Assembly: GCA_029547205.1 (NCBI GenBank)
Contig: JAKPPT010000122.1
Span: 1-64,000 of the forward strand
Source of the DNA: Spirochaetota bacterium
GTDB taxonomy: Bacteria > Spirochaetota > Spirochaetia > Treponematales > UBA12059
Direction of reading: 5' to 3'
Length of the DNA: 64,000 nt
The position numbers were made by a program, and so were the translations under genes. This document shows positions 39,253-48,077 of the stretch, in pieces. The stretch's first letter is position 1, and each line of letters starts with the position of its first letter. Below the pieces are notes generated by a model. The model was not told the origin of the DNA. It ran no database searches and was given only the letters and a program-made list of their open reading frames with translations.

Positions 39253-40419
39253 TTAATTTATTTCCATCATACGTTCCATTGCTGGAAGTATTTCTGTTAC
39301 TCGAACACCAAAACTTTCTTCAATAACCACTACTTCGCCCTTAGCAATAGGTTTATGATTAACGAGAATATCAACAGGTTCACCTGCAAGTTTATCAAGC
39401 TCAATTATATTACCTTCACCGAGACCGAGAATCTCTTTGACGAGCATTTTGGCGCGGCCGAGCTCGACAGTAAGTTCCATATGAACATCCATAATGAGCC
39501 CGATATTTCCGTATTCCTGCGGCGGCGTAACATTGCCAAGCTGTCCAAACTGTACTGGTTGTACATTAGGAGGAACACCTTGCATTCCCATCATGGGCTG
39601 TTGGTACATAGGCTGAAATCCCTGCTGCATCATAGCTTGACCACCCATCATAGGTTGCTGCATCTGGCCCATCATTGGTTGCCCCATCATACCCTGACCC
39701 ATCATTGGCTGCTGCATCTGACCGGACATTGGCTGCTGCGTAGCCTGCATTACCGGTTGATCCTGGGCACTGGTAAACCCTGAAGCCTTTGCAATATCTC
39801 GCGCAAGTTGTTCGGGATAAACTTCCCAAAACACATGATCCTCACTATTGATTGAAGCATTCCATGTTACAAGGATGAAATTTCCCTGAGGGAATTTTAC
39901 TGATGCTTTGGGAATAAAACTTCCCTCTGCCGGTTCAGATTGGATACCCTGTTTGTTTAATTTTTCTGAAAAAAGAGAAATAAATGTACCTGTAATATTT
40001 GAAACGCTCTCTGCAATAATCGATATAACCATATCATCGATATCAGAAAGCGATTCGTCTTTATTAGCGAGAGCGGCAATGCGCATTGCTGTATCTTTTG
40101 AAAAAAGAAAACCATGCCCACCGGGAAGCCCACCAGTAAAATTTTGTTTGATATAGAGAACTTCATCAGGCAGCTGGCTTAACGCACTATCTCGATTTAC
40201 CAGTATGCCGGTTAATCCCGATACTGATACATCGGTACCGGTAATCATCGAAAGATTCTGACTCTGAGCAGATAGTACCGATTCCAGTATCCCGGTAAAA
40301 TCTCTTGCTAATGCTCCTCCAGTATCTGAAGATTGTGCGGTACTCGAACTGCTGATTCCAGGATCTAATCCTGCTAACAATGACTCAATTTCTGACTGGG
40401 ATAATGATCCATCACTCAT
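39253..40419 (-). CDS. fliY: Flagellar motor switch protein FliY/FliN
   Basis: N-terminal LSQSEIESLLAGL, CheC/FliM-like middle domain, Met/Gln/Gly linker, C-terminal FliN domain (MDVHMELTVELGRAKMLVKEILGLGEGNIIELDKLAGEPVDILVN). Confidence 0.95.
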   Translation of the reverse strand: MSDGSLSQSEIESLLAGLDPGISSSSTAQSSDTGGALARDFTGILESVLSAQSQNLSMITGTDVSVSGLTGILVNRDSALSQLPDEVLYIKQNFTGGLPGGHGFLFSKDTAMRIAALANKDESLSDIDDMVISIIAESVSNITGTFISLFSEKLNKQGIQSEPAEGSFIPKASVKFPQGNFILVTWNASINSEDHVFWEVYPEQLARDIAKASGFTSAQDQPVMQATQQPMSGQMQQPMMGQGMMGQPMMGQMQQPMMGGQAMMQQGFQPMYQQPMMGMQGVPPNVQPVQFGQLGNVTPPQEYGNIGLIMDVHMELTVELGRAKMLVKEILGLGEGNIIELDKLAGEPVDILVNHKPIAKGEVVVIEESFGVRVTEILPAMERMMEIN

Positions 40420-41450
40420 AAGTTCGTGTCCTCCCCTTCAGGTACTAATTCCTCAAATGTTTCCTGTTCTGATTCATCAAGTCGTTTTACAATTTGCAAA
40501 GCAAGCTTTTTGCCTACGAGTCCCGGTCTACCTAGAAACTTTTTCTTATTACCCACTTTTATTACTATCGGATCAGTCACCTTGCTGTTTGAGAGTTTTA
40601 TAATGTCACCTACTTTTAATCCCATTACTTCTCGAACAGTTATAGGAATACTGCCAACTTCACTGATAACCGGTACATCTATAGTTGAAAGCTTTTCTTT
40701 TAATACATTGAGGTTTTCTGTAGTAGTTCCATGCCGCACTGATGAATACCAATACTGAGTCGAAAACTTTGATACAATTGGCTGAATGGTCATGTACGGT
40801 ATACAGAGGCTTATCATGCCTTCAACCTCGCCAATTTTTGTTTCCAAAGTCACTAATACAGCGGTTTCATTTGGCGGAACAATGAGCGCAAACTGAGGGT
40901 TGCTTTCTATCTGGGAAAGCCGCGGCCGAAGATCAATTACCTGTGCCCATGCTTCACGCAAATTACCGAGTATTTTTACAATCACGCCTTCGATAACCTG
41001 TCGTTCTATATCAGTAAGTTCACGATTGAGCTTAAAACCCTCGCCCGAACCACCGAACAATCGGTCAATTATGGTAAAAGTAACTGCAGGATCGAGTTCA
41101 AGAATTATCTGTCCTTTTAATGGATCCATGCTGACAATTGCTAATGTCGTTGTAGGAGGCGTTGAACGAATGAACTCTTCGTACGTCAACTGATCGGTAG
41201 AAACTACATGCACATTTGCAAGAATACGTAAAGCAGCAGAAAGGTTTGTTGTTGTGAGACGAGCAAATGTTTCATGCATCATCTGAATTGTTCTCAATGT
41301 TTCTTTAGAAAACTTATCAGGACGCCTAAAGTCGTAAATTTTTATTTTTCGATTATCAGTACGGGTTGGTACAGTCTCAAGGTTTGCATCACCGGAAGTA
41401 ATTGCATTGAGTAACTGATCTATTTCATCCTGCGACAGAACTTCTGTCAT
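40416..41450 (-). CDS. fliM: Flagellar motor switch protein FliM
   Basis: LSQDEIDQLLNAI; RPDKFSKETLRTIQMMHETFARLTTTNLSAALR; C-terminal SPOA domain. Confidence 0.97.
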   Translation of the reverse strand: MTEVLSQDEIDQLLNAITSGDANLETVPTRTDNRKIKIYDFRRPDKFSKETLRTIQMMHETFARLTTTNLSAALRILANVHVVSTDQLTYEEFIRSTPPTTTLAIVSMDPLKGQIILELDPAVTFTIIDRLFGGSGEGFKLNRELTDIERQVIEGVIVKILGNLREAWAQVIDLRPRLSQIESNPQFALIVPPNETAVLVTLETKIGEVEGMISLCIPYMTIQPIVSKFSTQYWYSSVRHGTTTENLNVLKEKLSTIDVPVISEVGSIPITVREVMGLKVGDIIKLSNSKVTDPIVIKVGNKKKFLGRPGLVGKKLALQIVKRLDESEQETFEELVPEGEDTNL

Positions 41451-41609
41451 TTCCGCACTCCATCCATGGTTTCATACGCTGCGTTCTTTATAACCATTTT
41501 TTCAATTTCACAAAGAGCATGCTCAATACTTGCATGCTCTGTATTTTCCCCTATTACTGTAATATATTTTTTAAAAAACTACAATGGAAAATATACCATT
41601 GCTAATACT

Positions 41610-42164
41610 TTACATCTGTGTTCTCCTGAAATCCTGGAAATAAATATCTTTAATAGCAGGTTTTGTCAAAAGCGCATTGAGTTGATTTCGTAACTCTTCT
41701 TTGAGTACAGGTTCTTTATCCGGCATGAGTTCTTCTATGAGCTTCTTGCTAAAAAAGTTACGGAGAAAATCCTGGATTTGGTACTTTCTATTAGTAAGCT
41801 CAGTTAGTATCGTCTTATCAGCTTCATCGTATGCTAAGTTTATTTTTACAGTTATTGCCCATGGTTCTTTATCCATGGTGGTAACGGTAACCTGATCAAT
41901 TGCTGTAAACGTAGACCACATCGGTGCTGCTTTCATATAAATTTCTGAATTAGGGAGTTCGGTAAGCGGTTTTGATTGCTTATTTAATATACCAACAGTA
42001 ATTATTACAATAACTACAACGAGAAATACAAACCCCAATCCAATTGCTACCCATTTTAATATACCAAGTATTGCACCAGCCGCAATACCAGCTTTTTGTG
42101 GTTTACCTTCCTCAGGCGCTTCTTCATCGATGTTATCAAATCCTTTATCATATTCATCAGCCAT
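41610..42164 (-). CDS. fliL: Flagellar basal body-associated protein FliL
   Basis: Single TM, conserved FliL C-terminus RNQLNALLTKPAIKDIYFQDF. Confidence 0.93.
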   Translation of the reverse strand: MADEYDKGFDNIDEEAPEEGKPQKAGIAAGAILGILKWVAIGLGFVFLVVVIVIITVGILNKQSKPLTELPNSEIYMKAAPMWSTFTAIDQVTVTTMDKEPWAITVKINLAYDEADKTILTELTNRKYQIQDFLRNFFSKKLIEELMPDKEPVLKEELRNQLNALLTKPAIKDIYFQDFRRTQM

Positions 42165-42181
42165 TGCGGTACTCCTTATCG

Positions 42182-42913
42182 TTATAAATGTCCTTCATCA
42201 AGAATTATTATGTCAACGCGTCTGTTAGACGCATATGCTTCTTCAGTATCTCCTGGAATGAGTGGCATAGTATCACCAAAACCTGCTACCTGGAATTTGG
42301 TTTCAGGAACTCCAAAATCTACGAGATAGTGTAGTACATTGAGTGAACGTGCAACGGAAAGCTCCCAGTTTGTAGGCCAGGGACCATTGGGATCAGTTGG
42401 AGTTTTATCAGTATGTCCCTCTATCCGTATTTTTCGATTGATAAGTTCAGGGGAACGCAATAGTTCAGCAATACGTAAGAGCATATCGCGTGTGTCCTCA
42501 ATATTGATATCAGCGCTTCCCTTTCTAAAAAACGCATCTGCGGCTAATGTTATTATAAGTCCGCGTTCATCAATGGTAACTCGTATGATGTTCGATTTAA
42601 TCTCTGGTTGTAAAAGCGAAACAGCCTTTTTCTTTGCTGTCGCAAGCATTTTACCTTTTTCCATCGAAGGCAGAGAATTGATTGAATTTCCTAATTCTGC
42701 CATGCGGCCTGCAGAGAGGGTCTGCCCTCCTGTTGATGCACCAGTACCGATATTATTAAAGCTTGAAATCATTTGATTGAGCTGAACAACTTCAACATCG
42801 GACATATTAAACATAGCCACAAAGAAACAGAGGAGCAGTGTTACCATGTCTCCATATGTAACGATCCATTCCCCGAGTCCTCCTAAATTTTCTTCTTTCT
42901 TCTTTCTGGCCAT
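42182..42913 (-). CDS. motB: Motor protein MotB
   Basis: WIVTYGDMVTLLLCFFVAMFNMS; OmpA-like IRIEGHTDKTP. Confidence 0.97.
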   Translation of the reverse strand: MARKKKEENLGGLGEWIVTYGDMVTLLLCFFVAMFNMSDVEVVQLNQMISSFNNIGTGASTGGQTLSAGRMAELGNSINSLPSMEKGKMLATAKKKAVSLLQPEIKSNIIRVTIDERGLIITLAADAFFRKGSADINIEDTRDMLLRIAELLRSPELINRKIRIEGHTDKTPTDPNGPWPTNWELSVARSLNVLHYLVDFGVPETKFQVAGFGDTMPLIPGDTEEAYASNRRVDIIILDEGHL

Positions 42914-42922
42914 GGCTAATCC

Positions 42923-43705
42923 TTATGATGACGGATGCATTTCTTCAAATTTTTTGCGCTGTTCGGGTGTAAGATATACAGTTAATTTCTGTTGCACAAT
43001 ATGAGGAGTATCACCCTGTTGTATAGAAAGCACACCTTCAAGCACCATTTCCCTCATTTTTGTTTCCTGAGCATCATATTGAATGAGTTTACCCATAATT
43101 GGAGTTAAAATAAAGTTTGCCATTATAGCACCGTAGTATGTTGTAACGAGTGCTACAGCCATGTTACGTCCAATACTGCTCTTATCTTCCAGTTTTTTCA
43201 TCATAGCTATGAGACCCTGAACCGTACCAAGCATTCCAAAACCTGGTGCCAGTTTAGCCCAGTTATCTATCATTTTAAACCATTTCCCATGACGTTCATT
43301 CATCTGATTGATTTCACTTTCCATAACATTACGCACAACTGTAGCATCAATAGAGTCAACAACCATGCGCAGTCCGGTTTTCATAAAATCATCATCTATG
43401 GTTTCAATTTCTTCTTCGAGCGAAAGAAGTCCTTCTTTTCGTGCCCGTTCGGCATAAGACACAAGCATTTCGATTTTTTTAAGTTCACCAAAATCGGGAA
43501 TTTTAAGGATTTTACCCATAACTTTAAACAATTGGAAAAAATCTTTAACACTCGATCCAAACAGCAATGCAAAAGCAGAACCGCCAATAGTCATAAAAAC
43601 AGAAGGAATATCAATGTAGTCTGCAGGTTGTCCGCCTGAAGAAATCATTGATAGGATAATCATTGCCCAGCCACCAATAAAACCTAATATGGATGCAATA
43701 TCCAT
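42923..43705 (-). CDS. motA: Motor protein MotA
   Basis: Four TM, PGFGMLGTVQGLIAMM. Confidence 0.97.
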   Translation of the reverse strand: MDIASILGFIGGWAMIILSMISSGGQPADYIDIPSVFMTIGGSAFALLFGSSVKDFFQLFKVMGKILKIPDFGELKKIEMLVSYAERARKEGLLSLEEEIETIDDDFMKTGLRMVVDSIDATVVRNVMESEINQMNERHGKWFKMIDNWAKLAPGFGMLGTVQGLIAMMKKLEDKSSIGRNMAVALVTTYYGAIMANFILTPIMGKLIQYDAQETKMREMVLEGVLSIQQGDTPHIVQQKLTVYLTPEQRKKFEEMHPSS

Positions 43706-43708
43706 TGC

Positions 43709-43906
43709 TTACTCCTCTTGCCCGTTTACACCTAGTTTTTTTCTATAAGCAATAATGCGATCAATTACTTCCTGTACCGGTTCTTTTACAAGCACATGCT
43801 TTCCAGAAACCATGATAAGAACCGTATCAGGTGTAGCCTCTATAAACTCAATGAGATGCGGGTTTATCCAGAACACTTCGCCATTAAGTTTTGATAATTG
43901 TATCAT
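43709..43906 (-). CDS. flbD: FlbD-like flagellar protein
   Basis: MIQLSKLNGEVFWINPHLIEFIEATPDTVLIMVSGKHVLVKE. Confidence 0.95.
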   Translation of the reverse strand: MIQLSKLNGEVFWINPHLIEFIEATPDTVLIMVSGKHVLVKEPVQEVIDRIIAYRKKLGVNGQEE

Positions 43907-43926
43907 ATCTTTACTTCCTATGAAAG

Positions 43927-43960
43927 TGAGCCAATTTCATGATTACATGAAATTGGCTCA
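43927..43960. repeat. Perfect 15-bp inverted repeat (4-nt loop) in flgE-flbD intergenic region
   Basis: TGAGCCAATTTCATG-ATTA-CATGAAATTGGCTCA. Confidence 0.97.
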
Positions 43961-43990
43961 GCGTAAACTACCAGGCAGTACTAAAAACCT

Positions 43991-45379
43991 TTAGCGTTTG
44001 AGTGTCAGAAGTTCCTGCAGCATCTGATCTGATGTTTGAATTGTTTTTGAATTTGCCTGGAACCCGCGCTGTGTTACAATCATGTCCGTAAACTGCTCAG
44101 CAAGGTCTACGTTAGACATTTCAAGATTTCCTGCCAGTATTTTTCCTTTGCCTGCAATACCCGATGGTCCAATATTAGCCAACCCAGAGTTAAGCGACTG
44201 CACAAAATTAGTTTCACCTGCTTTTTCAAGACCATTTGGGTTTGTAAACGTAGCAATTGCTAACTGACCAATAGTTCGTGTTGAACCATTTGAATATACA
44301 GCGGTAATAATACCAGATTGATCAATTTTGAAATTTTCAAGATAACCCATGCTATAACCATCCTGCTGATACACTTTAGTGCTGGATGCTTCTGCAAACT
44401 GAGTAATGGTATTTTTCACGCTGCCTACCGTTCCAAGATTAAGTGCAAAGGTCTGCCGTACAGGAGCACCTTCTACTGGTGTAGCACCCTGAACATCAAA
44501 CGCAATGTTGATAGCAAGATTTCCAGCTTGTGGTGATTCATTACCCTGATTATCTAAAACACGTTGCAACGTTCCTTTATTATCAAATTCCACAATAAAT
44601 GTATTATCGCCAAGTGCGGCCGGATTTAATCCTACTGCTGTATTAGTTGGAGTTGCAGCCTGAGGATCAATAGATACCGTTGCACGCCACTGGTTTGTCT
44701 GACCGGGAACTTTTGCAAAATCTACTCTGAGGATATGCTCTATTCCGAATGCATCATAGATTTTTTCCTCTACCCGCCAGGTATTTGCTCTTATAGTATC
44801 TTCGGTTGCTCCTTCGGGAATCTCCTGAAGCCGTTTATCAAGGTTACACGCTAGATATACCTGTTCGGTTGCTTTAGCAGGATCTTTTGAACCCACTGGA
44901 ATTACTAAATCTTCAATTGCACCTGATGTATTTAATATTTCTTTACCATTGATTACCTGTGCATTCCATCCTTGAACACGAAAACCATTTGCCGGATTTA
45001 CCAGTGTACCATCGCGGTCAAGGCTGAACGCGCCTGCTCGAGTATAAAAACGCTGATCACCTTTTTGAAGTACAAAGAAACCATTCCCCTGAATTGCAAC
45101 ATCTGTCTGGACACCGGTTGTCTGCATTGCACCCTGTGTATGAATGGTATCAATGCTTGCTACTAGCATACCAAGGCCAACTTCTTTTGGATTGACACCA
45201 CCAACTTCTTCATTTGGTCTTGCTGCACCTGAAATTTGCTGGTACAGGAGATCCTGGAAATTAACTCTATTTTTCTTAAAACCAATTGTATTGACATTCG
45301 CAATATTGTTACCAATAACATCCATACGGATCTGATGATTCTGAAGTCCAGCAACGCCAGAATATAATGAACGCATCAT
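43991..45379 (-). CDS. flgE: Flagellar hook protein FlgE
   Basis: [49 protein letters not shown]-terminal basal-rod motif. Confidence 0.97.
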   Translation of the reverse strand: MMRSLYSGVAGLQNHQIRMDVIGNNIANVNTIGFKKNRVNFQDLLYQQISGAARPNEEVGGVNPKEVGLGMLVASIDTIHTQGAMQTTGVQTDVAIQGNGFFVLQKGDQRFYTRAGAFSLDRDGTLVNPANGFRVQGWNAQVINGKEILNTSGAIEDLVIPVGSKDPAKATEQVYLACNLDKRLQEIPEGATEDTIRANTWRVEEKIYDAFGIEHILRVDFAKVPGQTNQWRATVSIDPQAATPTNTAVGLNPAALGDNTFIVEFDNKGTLQRVLDNQGNESPQAGNLAINIAFDVQGATPVEGAPVRQTFALNLGTVGSVKNTITQFAEASSTKVYQQDGYSMGYLENFKIDQSGIITAVYSNGSTRTIGQLAIATFTNPNGLEKAGETNFVQSLNSGLANIGPSGIAGKGKILAGNLEMSNVDLAEQFTDMIVTQRGFQANSKTIQTSDQMLQELLTLKR

Positions 45380-45391
45380 ACCAGAGCCTCC

Positions 45392-45826
45392 TTATTCATT
45401 AACAGAAAGAACCTGATCAAGATCATAATATTTACCATTTACAAGAATTAACGGGAAATCACCGCGTACTACTTGGTTTACAGTACCAGTTACTAATTTA
45501 TCACCATCTGCGACACTTACATTTTTTCCAATCATTGCCTGTGCTTCACTCGATTTTAACACACCAGAAAGCGCAGAAAAATTCTGAACCATATTAGTCA
45601 TCTGTTCCAATGTTGAAAACTGCGCCATCTGAGCTATAAATTCTTTATCTTCCATTGGTGATGTAGGATCCTGATTTTGAAGCTGGGTTATAAGGATTTT
45701 TAAGAACTCATCCTTTCCCATTTCCTGAGTGATTTTTTTGCCATCAAACAGTTGCTTATTAAAACGATCTGCTTCAATTGCTGCTAACTGCAGTTCTTGT
45801 GCTGACATGGTAAAATTCATGTCCAT
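45392..45826 (-). CDS. flgD: Hook assembly/capping protein FlgD
   Basis: MGKDEFLKILITQLQNQDPTSPMEDKEFIAQMAQFSTLEQM. Confidence 0.97.
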   Translation of the reverse strand: MDMNFTMSAQELQLAAIEADRFNKQLFDGKKITQEMGKDEFLKILITQLQNQDPTSPMEDKEFIAQMAQFSTLEQMTNMVQNFSALSGVLKSSEAQAMIGKNVSVADGDKLVTGTVNQVVRGDFPLILVNGKYYDLDQVLSVNE

Positions 45827-45850
45827 TGCTCTTCTCCTTATTCCAGCATA

Positions 45851-46939
45851 CTAAATTACCAAATTTACTTTTAGCCCCGAACTCAGTGTCCATGTTGTAC
45901 CTGATGCTTCAGGAACCGTCTGTTCAATTTTTTTAATATTTTGTGCATATACTGGCTTTTTATTTTCATAGCTTTCTGCATTGCTATTACCGTTGCTTAC
46001 GTTAATATCCAGTTGAGTAAGCTCAAAACCCTGGCTATTAAACGCATCGCGCAAAGCTGCATACGAATCTTTAAAAGCCGACTGAACAATATCTGATTCT
46101 ACAACAATGGTGCCACTAATTTTCTTTTCGGCTAATTTGAGCTCAATCTTGACTCCGCCTAAAGTTTCAGGTTCAAGTCGCAACCTGATAATACCTGAAT
46201 CATTATCTTGAAGTACAATTTGCGCTGTTTTTACAATTTCCTGACTTGCTCCCTCTAAATGTTTTGTAAGCACTTCTGCAAATGATTGGTGATCATTCCT
46301 GATAGCTCCCGATTGTCCACTTGATGATTCTTGATGGAAATTCTGATCCTGTCTGATCGCAACTAGGATTTCAGGTTCCTGTTTCAGTTTTCCCTGATCT
46401 GTATGCTTTACTGGCATATCAGCAGTATTAGCCGGGGACTGTGTTTGAGTTTTTTGTTTTCGCTGATCAAGTACGGTCCACTGAGGAATCTGTGCATCTT
46501 GCTTCTCAATTTTCTTTAATGATCGTTTTTCATCATCAACAGCTTCATTTTTTGCCTGCTCATTTGTAATAGGACGAGTAAATTGTACAGGAATTGCTGC
46601 TGCTTCGTGAGGAGATTTTTGTGATATATCTTTTACTGATTCATGCTTTGAATTTCTATGTTTTTTGCTGTCTAAAGGCTCTTCTGAAGCTGCTGCTTGA
46701 GGAGGCTCTGATTTTTTTATTGATGGTTTTTCAGTAGCTTTTGTTAGTGTGATGGTCTTCTCACTGGAAGATTTTTCAGAAGCTATTTGCTGCAGCTTTC
46801 CCATGTTTTTTGACAGGACTTGAGGAATTTTTTTACTAAAAACCGAAGAAAAATTTCCTTTTATCCGTTTGCTTTTTTTGCTGCTGGTTTCTGATATCCC
46901 ACCAAAAAGAAGTGTTCCTATTTCCTGTGAAGCCTGCAT
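45851..46939 (-). CDS. fliK: Flagellar hook-length control protein FliK
   Basis: Low-complexity N-terminus, C-terminal RLRLEPETLGGVKIELKLAEKKISGTIVVES. Confidence 0.9.
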   Translation of the reverse strand: MQASQEIGTLLFGGISETSSKKSKRIKGNFSSVFSKKIPQVLSKNMGKLQQIASEKSSSEKTITLTKATEKPSIKKSEPPQAAASEEPLDSKKHRNSKHESVKDISQKSPHEAAAIPVQFTRPITNEQAKNEAVDDEKRSLKKIEKQDAQIPQWTVLDQRKQKTQTQSPANTADMPVKHTDQGKLKQEPEILVAIRQDQNFHQESSSGQSGAIRNDHQSFAEVLTKHLEGASQEIVKTAQIVLQDNDSGIIRLRLEPETLGGVKIELKLAEKKISGTIVVESDIVQSAFKDSYAALRDAFNSQGFELTQLDINVSNGNSNAESYENKKPVYAQNIKKIEQTVPEASGTTWTLSSGLKVNLVI

Positions 46940-46991
46940 GTATTACTGCTCCTTGCCAATAGAGCAGAGATACAGCATCGAAACCTATTAC

Positions 46992-47624
46992 CTATTCGGA
47001 TTCTGACTTGATAGCCATCTTTCGCTGTATTGCTGCGGAACGTTCAGCTGGCATAAGCGACATCCAGTAGGGCACTATTGAATTCTCCCCTGAACTTGCA
47101 GCCAGTGCATCAACCATCCGCAGGATGTCGATTACAAGCTCGTCATCCATTGAAAGCAAAATATTGACTGCTTCCTTTGGTGGCATACCCGTCAGATACC
47201 GCGCATTCTGCTCGATATTGGCTTTTCTATTTTCGTACGCTTTAAACTGGTTATTAAGGGAAATTTGTTGTTCCTGCAATTTTTTATCTTTATCATTAAG
47301 TTCCTGTTCGCGTGCAAGCAGCATGTTCTCTTTTTCCTTAAGAACACGCTCAGTTTCAGCAAGCTGCTGCTTTTGAAGTTCAAGTGCTTCAAATTGTTTA
47401 GCAAACCGCTCTTCATCGAGGAGTGCAGGCACAGTAACAGGAATGGATTTTCCAGTGCGAACAGGAATGTTCAGAAGTCTGAATACTGGCGACATAAAAT
47501 TTTTTAAATCTATAAACCCTAAGAAATCCAGCCAGATAAATCCAAGTATTAGTACAACAATAATGAGGAGAATCATTGCAAGCACTCTTGTTCCAACCCG
47601 CTGTTTTCTATATCCTGGCATCAC
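46992..47624 (-). CDS. flbB: FlbB/MotE-like periplasmic flagellar (collar) protein
   Basis: TM + coiled coil + TGMPPKEAVNILLSMDDELVIDILRMVD; between fliJ and fliK. Confidence 0.75.
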   Translation of the reverse strand: MMPGYRKQRVGTRVLAMILLIIVVLILGFIWLDFLGFIDLKNFMSPVFRLLNIPVRTGKSIPVTVPALLDEERFAKQFEALELQKQQLAETERVLKEKENMLLAREQELNDKDKKLQEQQISLNNQFKAYENRKANIEQNARYLTGMPPKEAVNILLSMDDELVIDILRMVDALAASSGENSIVPYWMSLMPAERSAAIQRKMAIKSESE

Positions 47625-47633
47625 TGTATCCTT

Positions 47634-48077
47634 TTATACGATATGTTTTTCCCGTTCATGAGCTCCCGTTCCAAATTCATCAAGCATTAGTATTTCCTGT
47701 CTCGCTTTTTCTTGTTTCCACGCAGTATATTTTTTTTCTTTCATTTTTTCCAGCACTTTTTTCTTTTTATTAGCTTCTGTCCACTGTGCACGAATTTTTT
47801 CCAGCTCTACTTCTGCTACAGCAATTGCTTTTATTAATTTTTCTTTTTCTGATTCAATACGTTTGCTATAGAGTTCATATGCACGTATTTCACATAGTGA
47901 ATTTGCTTTTTGAAAACGTTCAAATCCAATACGCAGTAATTCTCGCGCTTTAGATTCTAGTTCTTCATTAAGGAGCGCGAGTTTACCGCTCTGAAGTGAT
48001 AGCTCTTTTTCAATTTTATCAAGCTCAAAGGTACGGTATTCTAAAAGCGGTTCAAGACTGAATTCAAATGGTTTCAT
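47634..48077 (-). CDS. fliJ: Flagellar export chaperone FliJ
   Basis: FEFSLEPLLEYRTFELDKIEKEL, coiled coil, downstream of fliI. Confidence 0.85.
   Translation of the reverse strand: MKPFEFSLEPLLEYRTFELDKIEKELSLQSGKLALLNEELESKARELLRIGFERFQKANSLCEIRAYELYSKRIESEKEKLIKAIAVAEVELEKIRAQWTEANKKKKVLEKMKEKKYTAWKQEKARQEILMLDEFGTGAHEREKHIV

Noticed and set aside
39355-39783. His/Leu-rich 142-aa ORF and Gly/Ala/Asp-rich 87-aa ORF (39566-39829)
   Set aside because: Alternate-frame readings of the repetitive fliY linker DNA
41486-41528. Possible 15-aa leader peptide MQVLSMLFVKLKKWL upstream of fliM with distant AGGGG
   Set aside because: SD-ATG spacing about 12 nt is long; the longer ATGA-coupled frame is a better explanation
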